From Paenibacillus phytorum (GTDB lineage: Bacteria > Bacillota > Bacilli > Paenibacillales > NBRC-103111): a DNA stretch of 64,000 bases. Positions 43,168 to 52,231 of the stretch are shown here, piece after piece; the first letter of the stretch is position 1; the number at the start of each line of letters is the position of its first letter. A program made the position numbers and the translations under genes. The notes beneath the pieces were generated by a model. It saw only the letters and a list, made by a program, of their open reading frames with translations. It was not told the DNA's origin and made no database searches. The DNA is taken from NCBI RefSeq assembly GCF_013141715.1, contig NZ_WHOA01000023.1:124001-188000 (forward strand). Direction: 5' to 3'.

Positions 43168-46100
43168 GTGCTCAAAGATCTACTGAACAATTTCTCGATA
43201 TTGGCTGTTTTTATATTCTTGTCTATCGAGATTTTCTATTCTCCTAGATTAAAAGCCGCATCAAGGTGGAAATATCGCATAATAGTTGGTTTGATGCATG
43301 GTATCTATGGTGTCATTCTAACTTTTCTGGGTGTACATGTTACTGCAAGACATATATTGGATTTAAAAGCGATTGCCATTCTGATGGCTACCTTCATTGG
43401 TGGAGGAATTTCTGGTTTTATTGCCACTATGATCATGATTATTGGCAGGACGTTGATAGATCCTTCTGTTTTCTTTCGAATCTCTACACTGGGACTGCTC
43501 ATATTTGCAGGAACCGCGCTAACCAATCATTACGTTCACGGTTATTGGAGAAAATGGACATTATTAATTATGTGTCCTATCAGCGTTTTGTTCGTTGATA
43601 TGGTACTCATCTATCATATTCCTGTTTTCGAGTTAGTCATTCCAGCTTTACTTCTGCATTTGGGAGGGGGCTTATTCGCAGCAGCGCTAATCCACTATTT
43701 CTTAAGGGCAGAAGAGCTAAGGAGTCAGGTAAGTCATATCCAACAAGAATTGATGGATATTCTTCGGCTGCAGCCCGGCATTACATTTAAACTTAAGAAA
43801 ATTCATAATCAATTTATTTATTCGATGGTTGATGGTCGGTTGTTACGAAATCTCGGACTATATCCACAAGATTTATTAGGTAGAAATATACAATCAATCA
43901 AAGGTTTTACTACTGAATTCACAACGTTTATCATAGGGAAATTCGAAGAAGCGTGGAAAGGGAACAAAGTTGCTTTTGAGAATCAAATAAAGGGCAAGAT
44001 CGCCTTTACAACCTTACAGCCTATATTTGAAGGTGAGCAGGTGGTCGAGATCATCGGCTCTACGACAGATATTACAGAGAGAACAACAGCAGAGCGGCGT
44101 ATTCAGGAGAGTGAAGCGCGATATCGTATCCTCGTTGAGAATTCACAGGAAGGAATTCTTGGGTTCACGAAGGAAGGCGATATTACCTCTGTTAATCAAA
44201 TTGTTTCCCTGATGACCCATGCGACAGCTGCGGACATGTTGGGCAAAAAAATAACCGAGTTTCTCCCGGAAGCCGAGCAAATTCGTTGGGATTCCCATTT
44301 CCAAGAAGTCATCCTGAATGGTGGTAATGTACGGTTTGAAATGAGACTTCCGTCCTCAACGGGTGATCAAAGAGATTTATGTGTTACACTTTCAGCCTAC
44401 CTTGATGCGAGTGGCGAATTGGAAGGTATTGTTGGAACCGTACATGACTTCACTGAGGTTACCATGCGGCATGCCGCCGATCAAGCGAATCAAGCTAAAA
44501 GCCAATTTATTGCCAAAATGAGTCATGAAATTAGAACTCCCCTGAACGGTATCATTGGACTTTCTCAACTTCTCGGGAAAACCTCGCTCTCAGACCATCA
44601 AAAGGATTATCTACATAAAATAACATCATCATCCCATACGCTGTTAGGCATTATTAACGATGTTCTTGACCTTTCCAAAGTAGAAGCGGGAAAACTCGAA
44701 GTAGAACGTACCGGCTTTCAGTTAGATGAACTTCTTAAGGATCTCTCCAGCATACTAAGTGTCTTATCTGATAGTCGCCAGATCGAACTTATTTTTAATA
44801 CAGCCGCTGAACTGCCCAACCATATTCTTGGGGATCCGCTGAGACTGAAACAAGTACTGCTTAATCTTTGCAGCAATGCGATCAAATTTACTTCAGAGGG
44901 CTATGTGATGCTCCAAATTGAATTGGAACCACACACGTCCATAGAAGAAATTATGCTTAGCTTTACCATAGAGGATAGTGGAATAGGTATATCTCCAGAT
45001 CGTTTAGCCTTTATTTTTGATCCTTTTTCTCAGGCAGATGGATCTACGAGTCGTGAATATGGGGGAACTGGACTGGGACTTACGATCAGCCAGCATTTGA
45101 TTGGGCTTATGGGTGGGTCTTTAACAGCGGAGAGTGTAGAGGGTAAAGGAAGCAGATTTAAATTTACACTGCCTTTTCAAGTCATAGAACTCGCTGATCC
45201 AGATGAATGGGACTTAACGAAAGATCATACGACATATCAAATTTTGCTGGTCGAAGATCATCCCCTGATGCGCAGCAGCTTACGGGACACGTTGGAGTCG
45301 TTTGCTTTAATCGTTTCGGAGGTGTCTTCCTGGAAAGATATGTTTGAACGGATGAAGGGGTTTTGGACCAATGACGACAGGTACGATTGTATCCTGCTTG
45401 ATATGGAAATTGAAGATATGTATGGCATAGATACATGGAATACTTTTATCGAGTCGATCCAAAGAGATCAAACGCTTGTTGTTTGCTTAACTTCACCGCT
45501 TGGTAAAGAAGAAATGCTGAAACTTCCGAATAGCGCAAGACCTGATGCCGTCATGGTTAAACCGATTTGCCGTTTAGAGCTTTATCAAACGTTGGAATCC
45601 CTGTTTAATCCACACAATCAATCTCCAAGAAGCGGCAGGTCTTTGCAGGCTATGTCCTCCAGAGTTAGCAAGACAGGGCGAATTCTTCTCGTGGAGGATA
45701 ACGAAATTAATCAGCAGGTTGCCATGGAGTTTCTAAAGGAGCATGGATTTGAGATCACGATAGCGGAAAATGGTCGGGAAGCCATTGAAAAACTGGAACA
45801 CGACGAATACGACTTGATTTTGATGGATATTCACATGCCGATCATGGACGGTGTTGAAGCGACAGCGCACATTCGTCAAATCCCCAACTATATGAATATC
45901 CCCATCATTGGACTGACGGCCAACGTAGTTAAACAGGATCATGAAGATTATATCCATTACGGTATGAATGACGTCATTAGTAAACCTTTGGATGTAAAGC
46001 GTCTCTTTAGTGTGATTAGTAAATGGATAGAACCATCTACTTCAATAGGGGCTAGTCAGACGAAAACAACCCATTTTTATAAGCATATTGAAGCGATAGA

Positions 46101-46416
46101 TTGGCAAGCTGCACTTGCCCGTCTAGAAGGAAAAGAAAGCATTTTAATCGTCATGCTTCAGTTGTTCAAGAAAAATTATACAACTTTTGTTGAGCAACTA
46201 ACGCGGAGTATCCTTGATGAGGATTGGAAGGCTGTCAAAAGGGCTATACATACACTTATCGGAGTTGCCGGAAGTATTTCCGCAAATCGATTGCATGAAG
46301 CAGCAAGCTACCTGGAACTTGCCGTTGTGCAAAAAGAGGATTTCCATGATCAGCTCATCGAAGTGGCAGAGGAAATAGAGCGTATTATCACATTTATCCC
46401 AAATAAAGCTTCTTAG
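43168..46416 (+). CDS. Hybrid sensor histidine kinase with two receivers and HPt domain
   Basis: 1082-residue phosphorelay protein. Six to seven N-terminal membrane helices (about 1-185, 5TM/LytS-like) are followed by two PAS domains (about 195-435). The kinase core has His453 in MSHEIRTPLNG and the ATP-binding N box SNAIKFTSEG near 568 with GGTGLGLTIS. Receiver 1 (692-) has Asp745, receiver 2 (about 835-) has Asp887 in ILMDIHMPIMDG, and a C-terminal HPt domain has His1028 in RAIHTLIGVAG. All phosphotransfer residues are present, so His-Asp-His-Asp relay to the preceding regulator is feasible. GTG start behind GAGGTG. The signal is unknown. Confidence 0.93.
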   Translation: MLKDLLNNFSILAVFIFLSIEIFYSPRLKAASRWKYRIIVGLMHGIYGVILTFLGVHVTARHILDLKAIAILMATFIGGGISGFIATMIMIIGRTLIDPSVFFRISTLGLLIFAGTALTNHYVHGYWRKWTLLIMCPISVLFVDMVLIYHIPVFELVIPALLLHLGGGLFAAALIHYFLRAEELRSQVSHIQQELMDILRLQPGITFKLKKIHNQFIYSMVDGRLLRNLGLYPQDLLGRNIQSIKGFTTEFTTFIIGKFEEAWKGNKVAFENQIKGKIAFTTLQPIFEGEQVVEIIGSTTDITERTTAERRIQESEARYRILVENSQEGILGFTKEGDITSVNQIVSLMTHATAADMLGKKITEFLPEAEQIRWDSHFQEVILNGGNVRFEMRLPSSTGDQRDLCVTLSAYLDASGELEGIVGTVHDFTEVTMRHAADQANQAKSQFIAKMSHEIRTPLNGIIGLSQLLGKTSLSDHQKDYLHKITSSSHTLLGIINDVLDLSKVEAGKLEVERTGFQLDELLKDLSSILSVLSDSRQIELIFNTAAELPNHILGDPLRLKQVLLNLCSNAIKFTSEGYVMLQIELEPHTSIEEIMLSFTIEDSGIGISPDRLAFIFDPFSQADGSTSREYGGTGLGLTISQHLIGLMGGSLTAESVEGKGSRFKFTLPFQVIELADPDEWDLTKDHTTYQILLVEDHPLMRSSLRDTLESFALIVSEVSSWKDMFERMKGFWTNDDRYDCILLDMEIEDMYGIDTWNTFIESIQRDQTLVVCLTSPLGKEEMLKLPNSARPDAVMVKPICRLELYQTLESLFNPHNQSPRSGRSLQAMSSRVSKTGRILLVEDNEINQQVAMEFLKEHGFEITIAENGREAIEKLEHDEYDLILMDIHMPIMDGVEATAHIRQIPNYMNIPIIGLTANVVKQDHEDYIHYGMNDVISKPLDVKRLFSVISKWIEPSTSIGASQTKTTHFYKHIEAIDWQAALARLEGKESILIVMLQLFKKNYTTFVEQLTRSILDEDWKAVKRAIHTLIGVAGSISANRLHEAASYLELAVVQKEDFHDQLIEVAEEIERIITFIPNKAS

Positions 46417-46548
46417 TGAGTGGAACTGCCAATATCAATTTCAGATACAAACGTGATAATTCCAGCCATTGTTGAATGATGACCCCGGCAGTATGATGAA
46501 GGTAAAGAAAGACTTTTTACTTTCATAAACAGGAAGGGGATAGCTGCC

Positions 46549-47292
46549 ATGTTTGTTAGGAAACAAGATCGTATGTCACCTATCACAGAAGAGCAATATG
46601 AGCAGTTCGAAAGAGAGGGGTATTTGCTTATAAAGAAAGGCTGCAGCAGCGATCTCATTGATGCCTTTAATGGACACATTTTTGATATTCGTAACCAAGC
46701 AGAAATACCCAATTGGGCAGCCTGTGAAGAAAGCAAAAAGTTCTCGCTGCGGTTATTTAATCCGCATAAGCATGACAGCTTTTCTCGCCAAATGATGAAG
46801 CTTCCCATCATCCGAGGTGCGCTAGCTCAATTAATGGGCAGAGAGGCTAACTGTGTGCAAAGTATGTACTTCTACAAGGAACCAGGTTCACCGGGACAGG
46901 CCTCGCATCAGGACTATTACTACATTAAGAATGATCCCATGACGATGATCGCCGCTTGGGTCGCTTTGGAAGAAGTCGTGGATATCGAAAATGGATGCCT
47001 CTGGGTCATCCCTGGCACACATAAGCTTGGACTGCTGCCTCATGGTGCAGTGAAAAATAAAGAAGAGCACGAATCATGGACAGACGAGACAGAAGGCATT
47101 GACCTTAGTAAGCAAATCCCGGTCGAGATGGAAAAAGGAGATATCCTATTCTTTAGTGAGCTGCTCATCCATTCGTCCAATAAAAATCGAAGCAAGGATC
47201 GTTGGCGACGTTCCTATGTATGTCATTACATTCGCGAGGATTCGTTTGTTACTCAGAGGGAAGATTTGAGAGAGAAATTTCCGTTGTTCTAA
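46549..47292 (+). CDS. Phytanoyl-CoA dioxygenase (PhyH) family protein
   Basis: Fe(II)/2-oxoglutarate-dependent oxygenase, 247 residues. The iron ligands are His and Asp in ASHQDYYYIKND and the distal His in LLIHSSNKN. CLWVIPGTHKLG is the family's central motif, and RWRRSYVCHYI supplies the Arg for 2-oxoglutarate. PhyH enzymes hydroxylate lipids or small secondary metabolites such as ectoine; the substrate here is unknown. AAGGGG precedes ATG. Single gene with its own terminator. Confidence 0.88.
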   Translation: MFVRKQDRMSPITEEQYEQFEREGYLLIKKGCSSDLIDAFNGHIFDIRNQAEIPNWAACEESKKFSLRLFNPHKHDSFSRQMMKLPIIRGALAQLMGREANCVQSMYFYKEPGSPGQASHQDYYYIKNDPMTMIAAWVALEEVVDIENGCLWVIPGTHKLGLLPHGAVKNKEEHESWTDETEGIDLSKQIPVEMEKGDILFFSELLIHSSNKNRSKDRWRRSYVCHYIREDSFVTQREDLREKFPLF

Positions 47293-47311
47293 GAACGTTG
47301 ATAACAAGAAA

Positions 47312-47360
47312 GCTAACTCTTTTTTACAGCCAAGGCTGGAAAGGGTTAGCTTATTTTATT
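47312..47360 (+). terminator. Terminator of the PhyH-family gene
   Basis: AAGCTAAC pairs with GTTAGCTT, with inner CAGCC/GGCTG, followed by ATTTTATTT. Confidence 0.65.
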
Positions 47361-47488
47361 TACACAAACACATGTATATGAACGTTCAAAATTAACTATA
47401 ATTAAACTCCCCAACTTACACATACAGGAACTTCATACCCTACAGAGAACAGTGTTAATAAGACTGAGAACTAGAAGGAGATAGATGA

Positions 47489-48994
47489 ATGGAAAATGAG
47501 TTGGAGAAATGGATCATAGAAGCAGATATAGCAAGTATGCAGCATGCAATGAGTGCAGGTAGGATTACTTCGGAACAATTGGTTCATATATATCTAACCC
47601 GTATAGAAAAGTACGACGCCATATTAAATACCATTTTAGAAATAAATCCAGATGCTATAGACATAGCCAAAGATTTAGATGAAGAACGAAAAGTGAAGGG
47701 CAGTCGTGGATCCTTACATGGTATCCCTATTCTGCTTAAGGATAATATCGATACACACGACCGTATGCATACAAGCGCCGGTTCTATCGCATTAGCGGAA
47801 TCCTTCGCAGCAGCCGATTCCTTCGTTGCAGATCAGCTTCGAGCGGCGGGGGCTGTGCTTCTTGGTAAAACGAATATGACCGAATGGGCAGGCTACATGT
47901 CAGGCGATATTTGGGCGGGCTATAGCTCAAGAGGTGGTCTCACCTTAAATCCTTACGACCCTGGCGAATTATTCGTAGGCGGTTCAAGCTCAGGCTCAGC
48001 AGCGGCAACGGCAGCGAATCTGGCAGCAGCGGCGATTGGAACGGAAACATCGGGCTCTATCATCAGCCCTTCCAGCCAGAATAGCTTAGTTGGTATTAAG
48101 CCAACGATTGGATTAGTTAGCCGAACGGGCATCATCCCAATTGCTCATAGTCAGGACACAGCGGGGCCTATAGCAAGAACGGTCAGCGATGCAGCGATTT
48201 TGCTCGGCGCTTTAACCAACATGGATGAATGCGATGTTGAGACGCTAGCGAGTAAAGGGCGTTCTTTCCAAGACTACACCCCATTCATAGACGCCAATTA
48301 TTTGCAGCATGCTAGAATAGGGATCCCAAGATTTTATTATCAAGAATTAGACAAGGCTCGGCTAGATATTGTAGAGGCGGCTATCGCCGTTTTGAAACAA
48401 AAGGGTGCTACAATCGTTGATCCGGTGGTGCTTCCATGTGAGCAGACGCATTGGGATGGCAATGTCATGAGGTATGAATTTAAGAAAGATTTGAATGATT
48501 ATTTATCCAAATTGTCAGGCAAGATACCCGTCCATTCTTTGGCTGATGTCATCGCCTACAATGAAGCACATTCAGATCAAGCATTGAAATATGGGCAAGG
48601 AACTTTAATTTGGTCAGAGGAAACAAGCGGGACACTAACGGAACAAGCCTATTTAGACAGCAAAAAGAGGGATAAAGAGATGTCGCGTGAGCAGGGAATT
48701 GACCATGCATTAAAGGAGCATCAACTGGATGCACTCTTATTCCTAGGGGCTGAGGGTGGGACAGATCTTGCGGCAAGAGCAGGTTACCCATCCATTACTG
48801 TCCCTGGAGGGTATGCGGCAACGGGGATTATCGCACCGGGCGGGTATACAACGAAGGGACCACAAGGGATTACCTTTGTAGGAACGGCATTTAGCGAACC
48901 CACTTTGATAAAAATTGCTTATGGGTTTGAGCAGGCTACGAAACATCGCATTCAACCCGAGTTAGCAACTGCTGCGAAAATAGAGGTAGAATAA
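47489..48994 (+). CDS. Amidase signature family enzyme
   Basis: Amide hydrolase of 501 residues with the Ser-cisSer-Lys triad: LLKDNIDTHD holds the Lys, GGSSSGSAAATAANLAAA the bridging Ser, and GTETSGSIISPSSQNS the nucleophile. It is not the GatA of a GatCAB operon, since no gatC or gatB flanks it. The nearest relatives in sequence style are general amidases of Bacillus/Paenibacillus. AAGGAG precedes ATG. One base separates its stop from the next start, so it is coupled to the phosphotransferase gene. Confidence 0.9.
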   Translation: MENELEKWIIEADIASMQHAMSAGRITSEQLVHIYLTRIEKYDAILNTILEINPDAIDIAKDLDEERKVKGSRGSLHGIPILLKDNIDTHDRMHTSAGSIALAESFAAADSFVADQLRAAGAVLLGKTNMTEWAGYMSGDIWAGYSSRGGLTLNPYDPGELFVGGSSSGSAAATAANLAAAAIGTETSGSIISPSSQNSLVGIKPTIGLVSRTGIIPIAHSQDTAGPIARTVSDAAILLGALTNMDECDVETLASKGRSFQDYTPFIDANYLQHARIGIPRFYYQELDKARLDIVEAAIAVLKQKGATIVDPVVLPCEQTHWDGNVMRYEFKKDLNDYLSKLSGKIPVHSLADVIAYNEAHSDQALKYGQGTLIWSEETSGTLTEQAYLDSKKRDKEMSREQGIDHALKEHQLDALLFLGAEGGTDLAARAGYPSITVPGGYAATGIIAPGGYTTKGPQGITFVGTAFSEPTLIKIAYGFEQATKHRIQPELATAAKIEVE

Positions 48995-48995
48995 A

Positions 48996-49982
48996 ATGAT
49001 GAATCTAAGAACGATGGTTGTTGGATTAACCGACGATCATGTGGCTAAGGCATTCATGCGGTTATGGGAACATGAGGATGGAACATTAAAAGTTTGGCGA
49101 GCAAGCTCCAACTTCGTATATCGATTTGAAAATAAAGGTAAGAAATTCTTTTTGAGGTTTTCTTTTGAAGGAGCACAGGAACTGGAGCAAGTAGAAGCTG
49201 AACTTGATTTCATAAATTACTTAGCCTTATCTCATTATCCTACAATTGTGCCTATACGTTCTAGCGAGGGTAAGCTAGTTGAAAGAGTAACGACAAGTGA
49301 AGGGGCATATATTGGTGTTGTATTTAGTGATGCGGAAGGGGAAAGTTTAGATTGTGATCAAATGAGCGAATCGCAGATGGAGGCGTGGGGGAAATCACTT
49401 GGCAGCTTGCATGTAAGGTCACAGGAATATGAACCTCCAAAAGAAATAAAGCGTAAGAATTGGCGAGATGGACTGGATCATATTGCAGTGGCATTAGATC
49501 GTCATCCACATGAAAAAGAAGCCTTGATGGAGCTAGATAACCTGAGGATTTGGCTTTATTCTTTAAAGCAATCCAAGCATGAGTATGGTCTCATTCATTA
49601 TGATTTTCAACAGGATAACATTTTCTGGCATGCAAGTACGTCGCAATTTCATGTTATTGATTTTGATGATGCTATGTATCATTGGTATGCGATGGATATT
49701 GTTGCAGCTCTTGCTGACGTGTTGGATAATACAGAGAGGGATTCCAGCAGTCAGGTAGAATGTTTTCTGAGAGGCTATACAGCGATTTGTCCATTAGACA
49801 AGCAAATGATAGAACACTTTCCAAAGTTCTTAAGGTTCTCTAAGCTCTATAGCTTTTCAAGAATCCTAACAGCTTTGGAGGATAGTGATCTATCAAATAC
49901 GCCACCATGGTATGCAGGATTGAAATTAAAGCTCATGAAAATGAGGGACGAAATGAGACTTGGTTTCAGCAATCCATGGTGA
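48996..49982 (+). CDS. APH-family phosphotransferase
   Basis: Kinase-fold protein of 328 residues related to aminoglycoside and choline kinases. The N-lobe is degenerate (NFVYRFENKGKKFFLRFS). Catalytic loop HYDFQQDNIFW and metal motif IDFDDAMYHW are intact. GAGGT in the amidase 3' end serves as ribosome site. Substrates in this family range from antibiotics to homoserine and choline; none can be chosen. It lies in an apparent operon with the amidase and the next acetyltransferase. Confidence 0.87.
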   Translation: MMNLRTMVVGLTDDHVAKAFMRLWEHEDGTLKVWRASSNFVYRFENKGKKFFLRFSFEGAQELEQVEAELDFINYLALSHYPTIVPIRSSEGKLVERVTTSEGAYIGVVFSDAEGESLDCDQMSESQMEAWGKSLGSLHVRSQEYEPPKEIKRKNWRDGLDHIAVALDRHPHEKEALMELDNLRIWLYSLKQSKHEYGLIHYDFQQDNIFWHASTSQFHVIDFDDAMYHWYAMDIVAALADVLDNTERDSSSQVECFLRGYTAICPLDKQMIEHFPKFLRFSKLYSFSRILTALEDSDLSNTPPWYAGLKLKLMKMRDEMRLGFSNPW

Positions 49983-50017
49983 CCTACTGACTAACGGAAC
50001 ATGAGGAGGATCACAAC

Positions 50018-50530
50018 TTGGAAATAAGGCGTTTATGGCAACAAGATATACCGCAAGTACAAGCACTAATGATGGACGTGGTGTCACGTCTTCCTTCTGA
50101 TGCGCTTTATTCGATGGACCGCTTAGAGGCATTATACGAATATGTCCAAGAAAAGGGCGAGATATATGGCGTTTTTCAAGGCGAAAAGCTTGTTGCTTAT
50201 ACGGTTATCGCATTTCCCGGTCTAAGTACCAATAATCTCGGACGAGAGTTTGGAGTGCCGGAAGCAGATCTACCAAGAGTTGCTTCTCTAGAAGGATCCA
50301 TTGTCCATGAGTCGGTCAGGGGACAAGGGCTGCAGCGGCATTTTCAAACTTTGAGGGAAAAGCGCGCGCGTGAACAAGGTATATTATACCTCTACGCAAC
50401 CGTACATCCTGACAATGCTATAAGTCGGCAAAACTTAGAAACAGCAGGCTTCACACTTCAATTCACCCGTCCGATGTATGGAGGTCTTCTAAGGCATTGC
50501 TATGCGAAGAAGCTTGAAGTACTAGATTAG
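50018..50530 (+). CDS. GNAT acetyltransferase
   Basis: Acetyltransferase fold, 170 residues. The acetyl-CoA loop is ESVRGQGLQRHF, preceded by the strand VASLEGSIVH and followed by LYATVHPDNAISRQNLETAGF. The start is TTG 50018, set by GAGGAGG seven bases upstream. Third gene of the amidase operon. Its stop lies four bases from that of the convergent ParB-like gene. Confidence 0.88.
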   Translation: MEIRRLWQQDIPQVQALMMDVVSRLPSDALYSMDRLEALYEYVQEKGEIYGVFQGEKLVAYTVIAFPGLSTNNLGREFGVPEADLPRVASLEGSIVHESVRGQGLQRHFQTLREKRAREQGILYLYATVHPDNAISRQNLETAGFTLQFTRPMYGGLLRHCYAKKLEVLD

Positions 50531-50534
50531 TATG

Positions 50535-51587
50535 TTATTTGGTAACGGCAAGCTCTCTAACTTTTTTCCACGCATCCAAATGCTTTTCCAAATTACCGAC
50601 TAAGGTATTGAGATCATTCAGAAATTGTTCTTTATCATGAGCATCGACGTCTAAGGCTTCAATTTGAAAATCACTAGTTGTAGGAAATGCGTTAAGCATT
50701 TGCAGAAGTTTGCTTTGAATTGGACTAGTTGTTGGGCTAATTGTTGTACTAGTTGAAGCTGCAGGCAGCTCGCTTTGTATCGACATTTCTGATTTATTGT
50801 CCGGGACTATTTCCTTGGATTTCTCTGCTTTCTCCGCTTTTGTCGGAGCTTTTGCAGCTGCAGGCTTGGCTCGTTCTGCTCGGTTATTTTGAAAGACGGA
50901 CCAAGTTTCGACCAGATCATGACCTGTTTTATAGAGAAGCTTCCCTTTGGTGCTTTCTGAAATATCTTTATCTTTGAACATGCGAGCAATCTTTTTCACA
51001 TCACTGACAGGCATTTCATCTCTGGCAATAATCAAAGCTAGCGGATCGCGGTGCTCGATCGGTAGATCTTTGATAGGCAGCAGTTGGTCCTCGGTCAACT
51101 TGTCTTTCCGAATTTCCGTACCGCTCACGATCAGTTTTTTGACTGAATTTCCAAACTTTAACAAATCACATTTGTTTTTGATGTAAGTTTCCGGCTTGCC
51201 AAGTTTGCTAGAAAGGTATTTAATAGAGGAACTGAATTTGGAATCATTCATAAGTTTGTGGAAGGCCTCAGCTTCCTCAATGGGAGAAAAGCCTTCCCTT
51301 GTCAGATTCTCCGCAATCTGTTCTAAATAAATCTCCAACTCATCCGTTACGGTCGATACGATACAGGACATGGTGGGGCGTCCCAGCATTTTGCTAGCTT
51401 TGTATCTCCGATTCCCGTAAATAATTTTGTACCGGTTGTCAGCCGTTGTTCTCACTTTAATCGGAGAGAGTAAGCCAATCTCCTCGATGCTTTTCATTAA
51501 TTCTTGGAGCGCCTCTTCATCGAATTGATATCTGGGCTGATCCGTATCCTCGTCAATTAAATGCATGGGAATTTCATGTATATTCAT
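50535..51587 (-). CDS. Solitary ParB-like protein
   Basis: 350 residues. The N-terminal ParB/Srx-fold domain has IPMHLIDEDTDQPRYQFDEEAL, then IEEIGLLSPIKVR and IIYGNRRYKASKML. The usual GERR catalytic/CTP motif is GNRR here. A central helix-turn-helix region follows (YLSSKLGKPETYIKNKCDLLK), then a Lys/Glu and Ser/Thr-rich linker (about 240-295) and a short helical C-terminus. There is no parA next to it, so it is not a standard partition pair. The start is ATG 51587, nine bases after GGAG; two upstream ATGs overlap that site. Function open. Confidence 0.85.
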   Translation of the reverse strand: MNIHEIPMHLIDEDTDQPRYQFDEEALQELMKSIEEIGLLSPIKVRTTADNRYKIIYGNRRYKASKMLGRPTMSCIVSTVTDELEIYLEQIAENLTREGFSPIEEAEAFHKLMNDSKFSSSIKYLSSKLGKPETYIKNKCDLLKFGNSVKKLIVSGTEIRKDKLTEDQLLPIKDLPIEHRDPLALIIARDEMPVSDVKKIARMFKDKDISESTKGKLLYKTGHDLVETWSVFQNNRAERAKPAAAKAPTKAEKAEKSKEIVPDNKSEMSIQSELPAASTSTTISPTTSPIQSKLLQMLNAFPTTSDFQIEALDVDAHDKEQFLNDLNTLVGNLEKHLDAWKKVRELAVTK

Positions 51588-51686
51588 ATTCATTTTCTCC
51601 ATTCGTTCAGGTTGTCCTTGGATTATTATATAACAAGGAACAAAATCGTGGAAATGCCAATCATAGTACTAGATCGGAGGTCAATC

Positions 51687-52226
51687 ATGTTTTCCTGTAA
51701 AATAAGTGATGAACTGGAACTAAAGCTACTAGAAGTCAGGCATGCAGATGCCTTATTCCATTTGGTCAATCAGAATCGTACTCATTTAGCGAAATGGCTT
51801 CCATGGGTTGATAAAACAACACAAGTAGAAGACACAAGAGCTTATATTGAATCAGAGCTTAGCCGCTTTGCAAAGAACAATGGCTTTTCTTGCGGCATTT
51901 TTTATCGAAATGAAATCGTTGGATGTATAGGTCTCCATGAAATTAATTGGGGGAATAAGCATTCGTCGATTGGATACTGGCTTGCAGAAGGGTATCAGGG
52001 GAAAGGGATCATGACTGATTCTTGTAGATGTATCGTGAGCTACTCCTTGAGAGAATTGAAATTAAATCGGATCGAAATAAGAGCTCGGACAGATAACTTC
52101 AAGAGCCGCGCAGTACCGGTGAGGTTGAAATTCAAACATGAAGGAACAATTAGACAGGCCGAGTTCAGTTATAACACCTTTCATGATCATGAGGTTTATG
52201 GGATTTTGGCCGAAGAATGGGAGTAA
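51687..52226 (+). CDS. GNAT acetyltransferase (RimL type)
   Basis: 179 residues with RimL-like landmarks: LVNQNRTHLAKWLPWVDK, IGYWLAEGYQGKGIMTDSCR (acetyl-CoA loop), LNRIEIRARTDNFKSRAVPVRLKF. It probably acetylates a ribosomal protein or small amine. The start ATG 51687 follows GGAGGT; the frame is open upstream for 42 codons without support. The stop overlaps the start region of the MFS gene. Confidence 0.9.
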   Translation: MFSCKISDELELKLLEVRHADALFHLVNQNRTHLAKWLPWVDKTTQVEDTRAYIESELSRFAKNNGFSCGIFYRNEIVGCIGLHEINWGNKHSSIGYWLAEGYQGKGIMTDSCRCIVSYSLRELKLNRIEIRARTDNFKSRAVPVRLKFKHEGTIRQAEFSYNTFHDHEVYGILAEEWE

Positions 52227-52231
52227 ATGGA

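Noticed and set aside
46413..46811. A 132-residue minus-strand frame at the kinase/PhyH junction
   Set aside because: It overlaps the well-supported PhyH-family gene, has no ribosome site, and matches no family.
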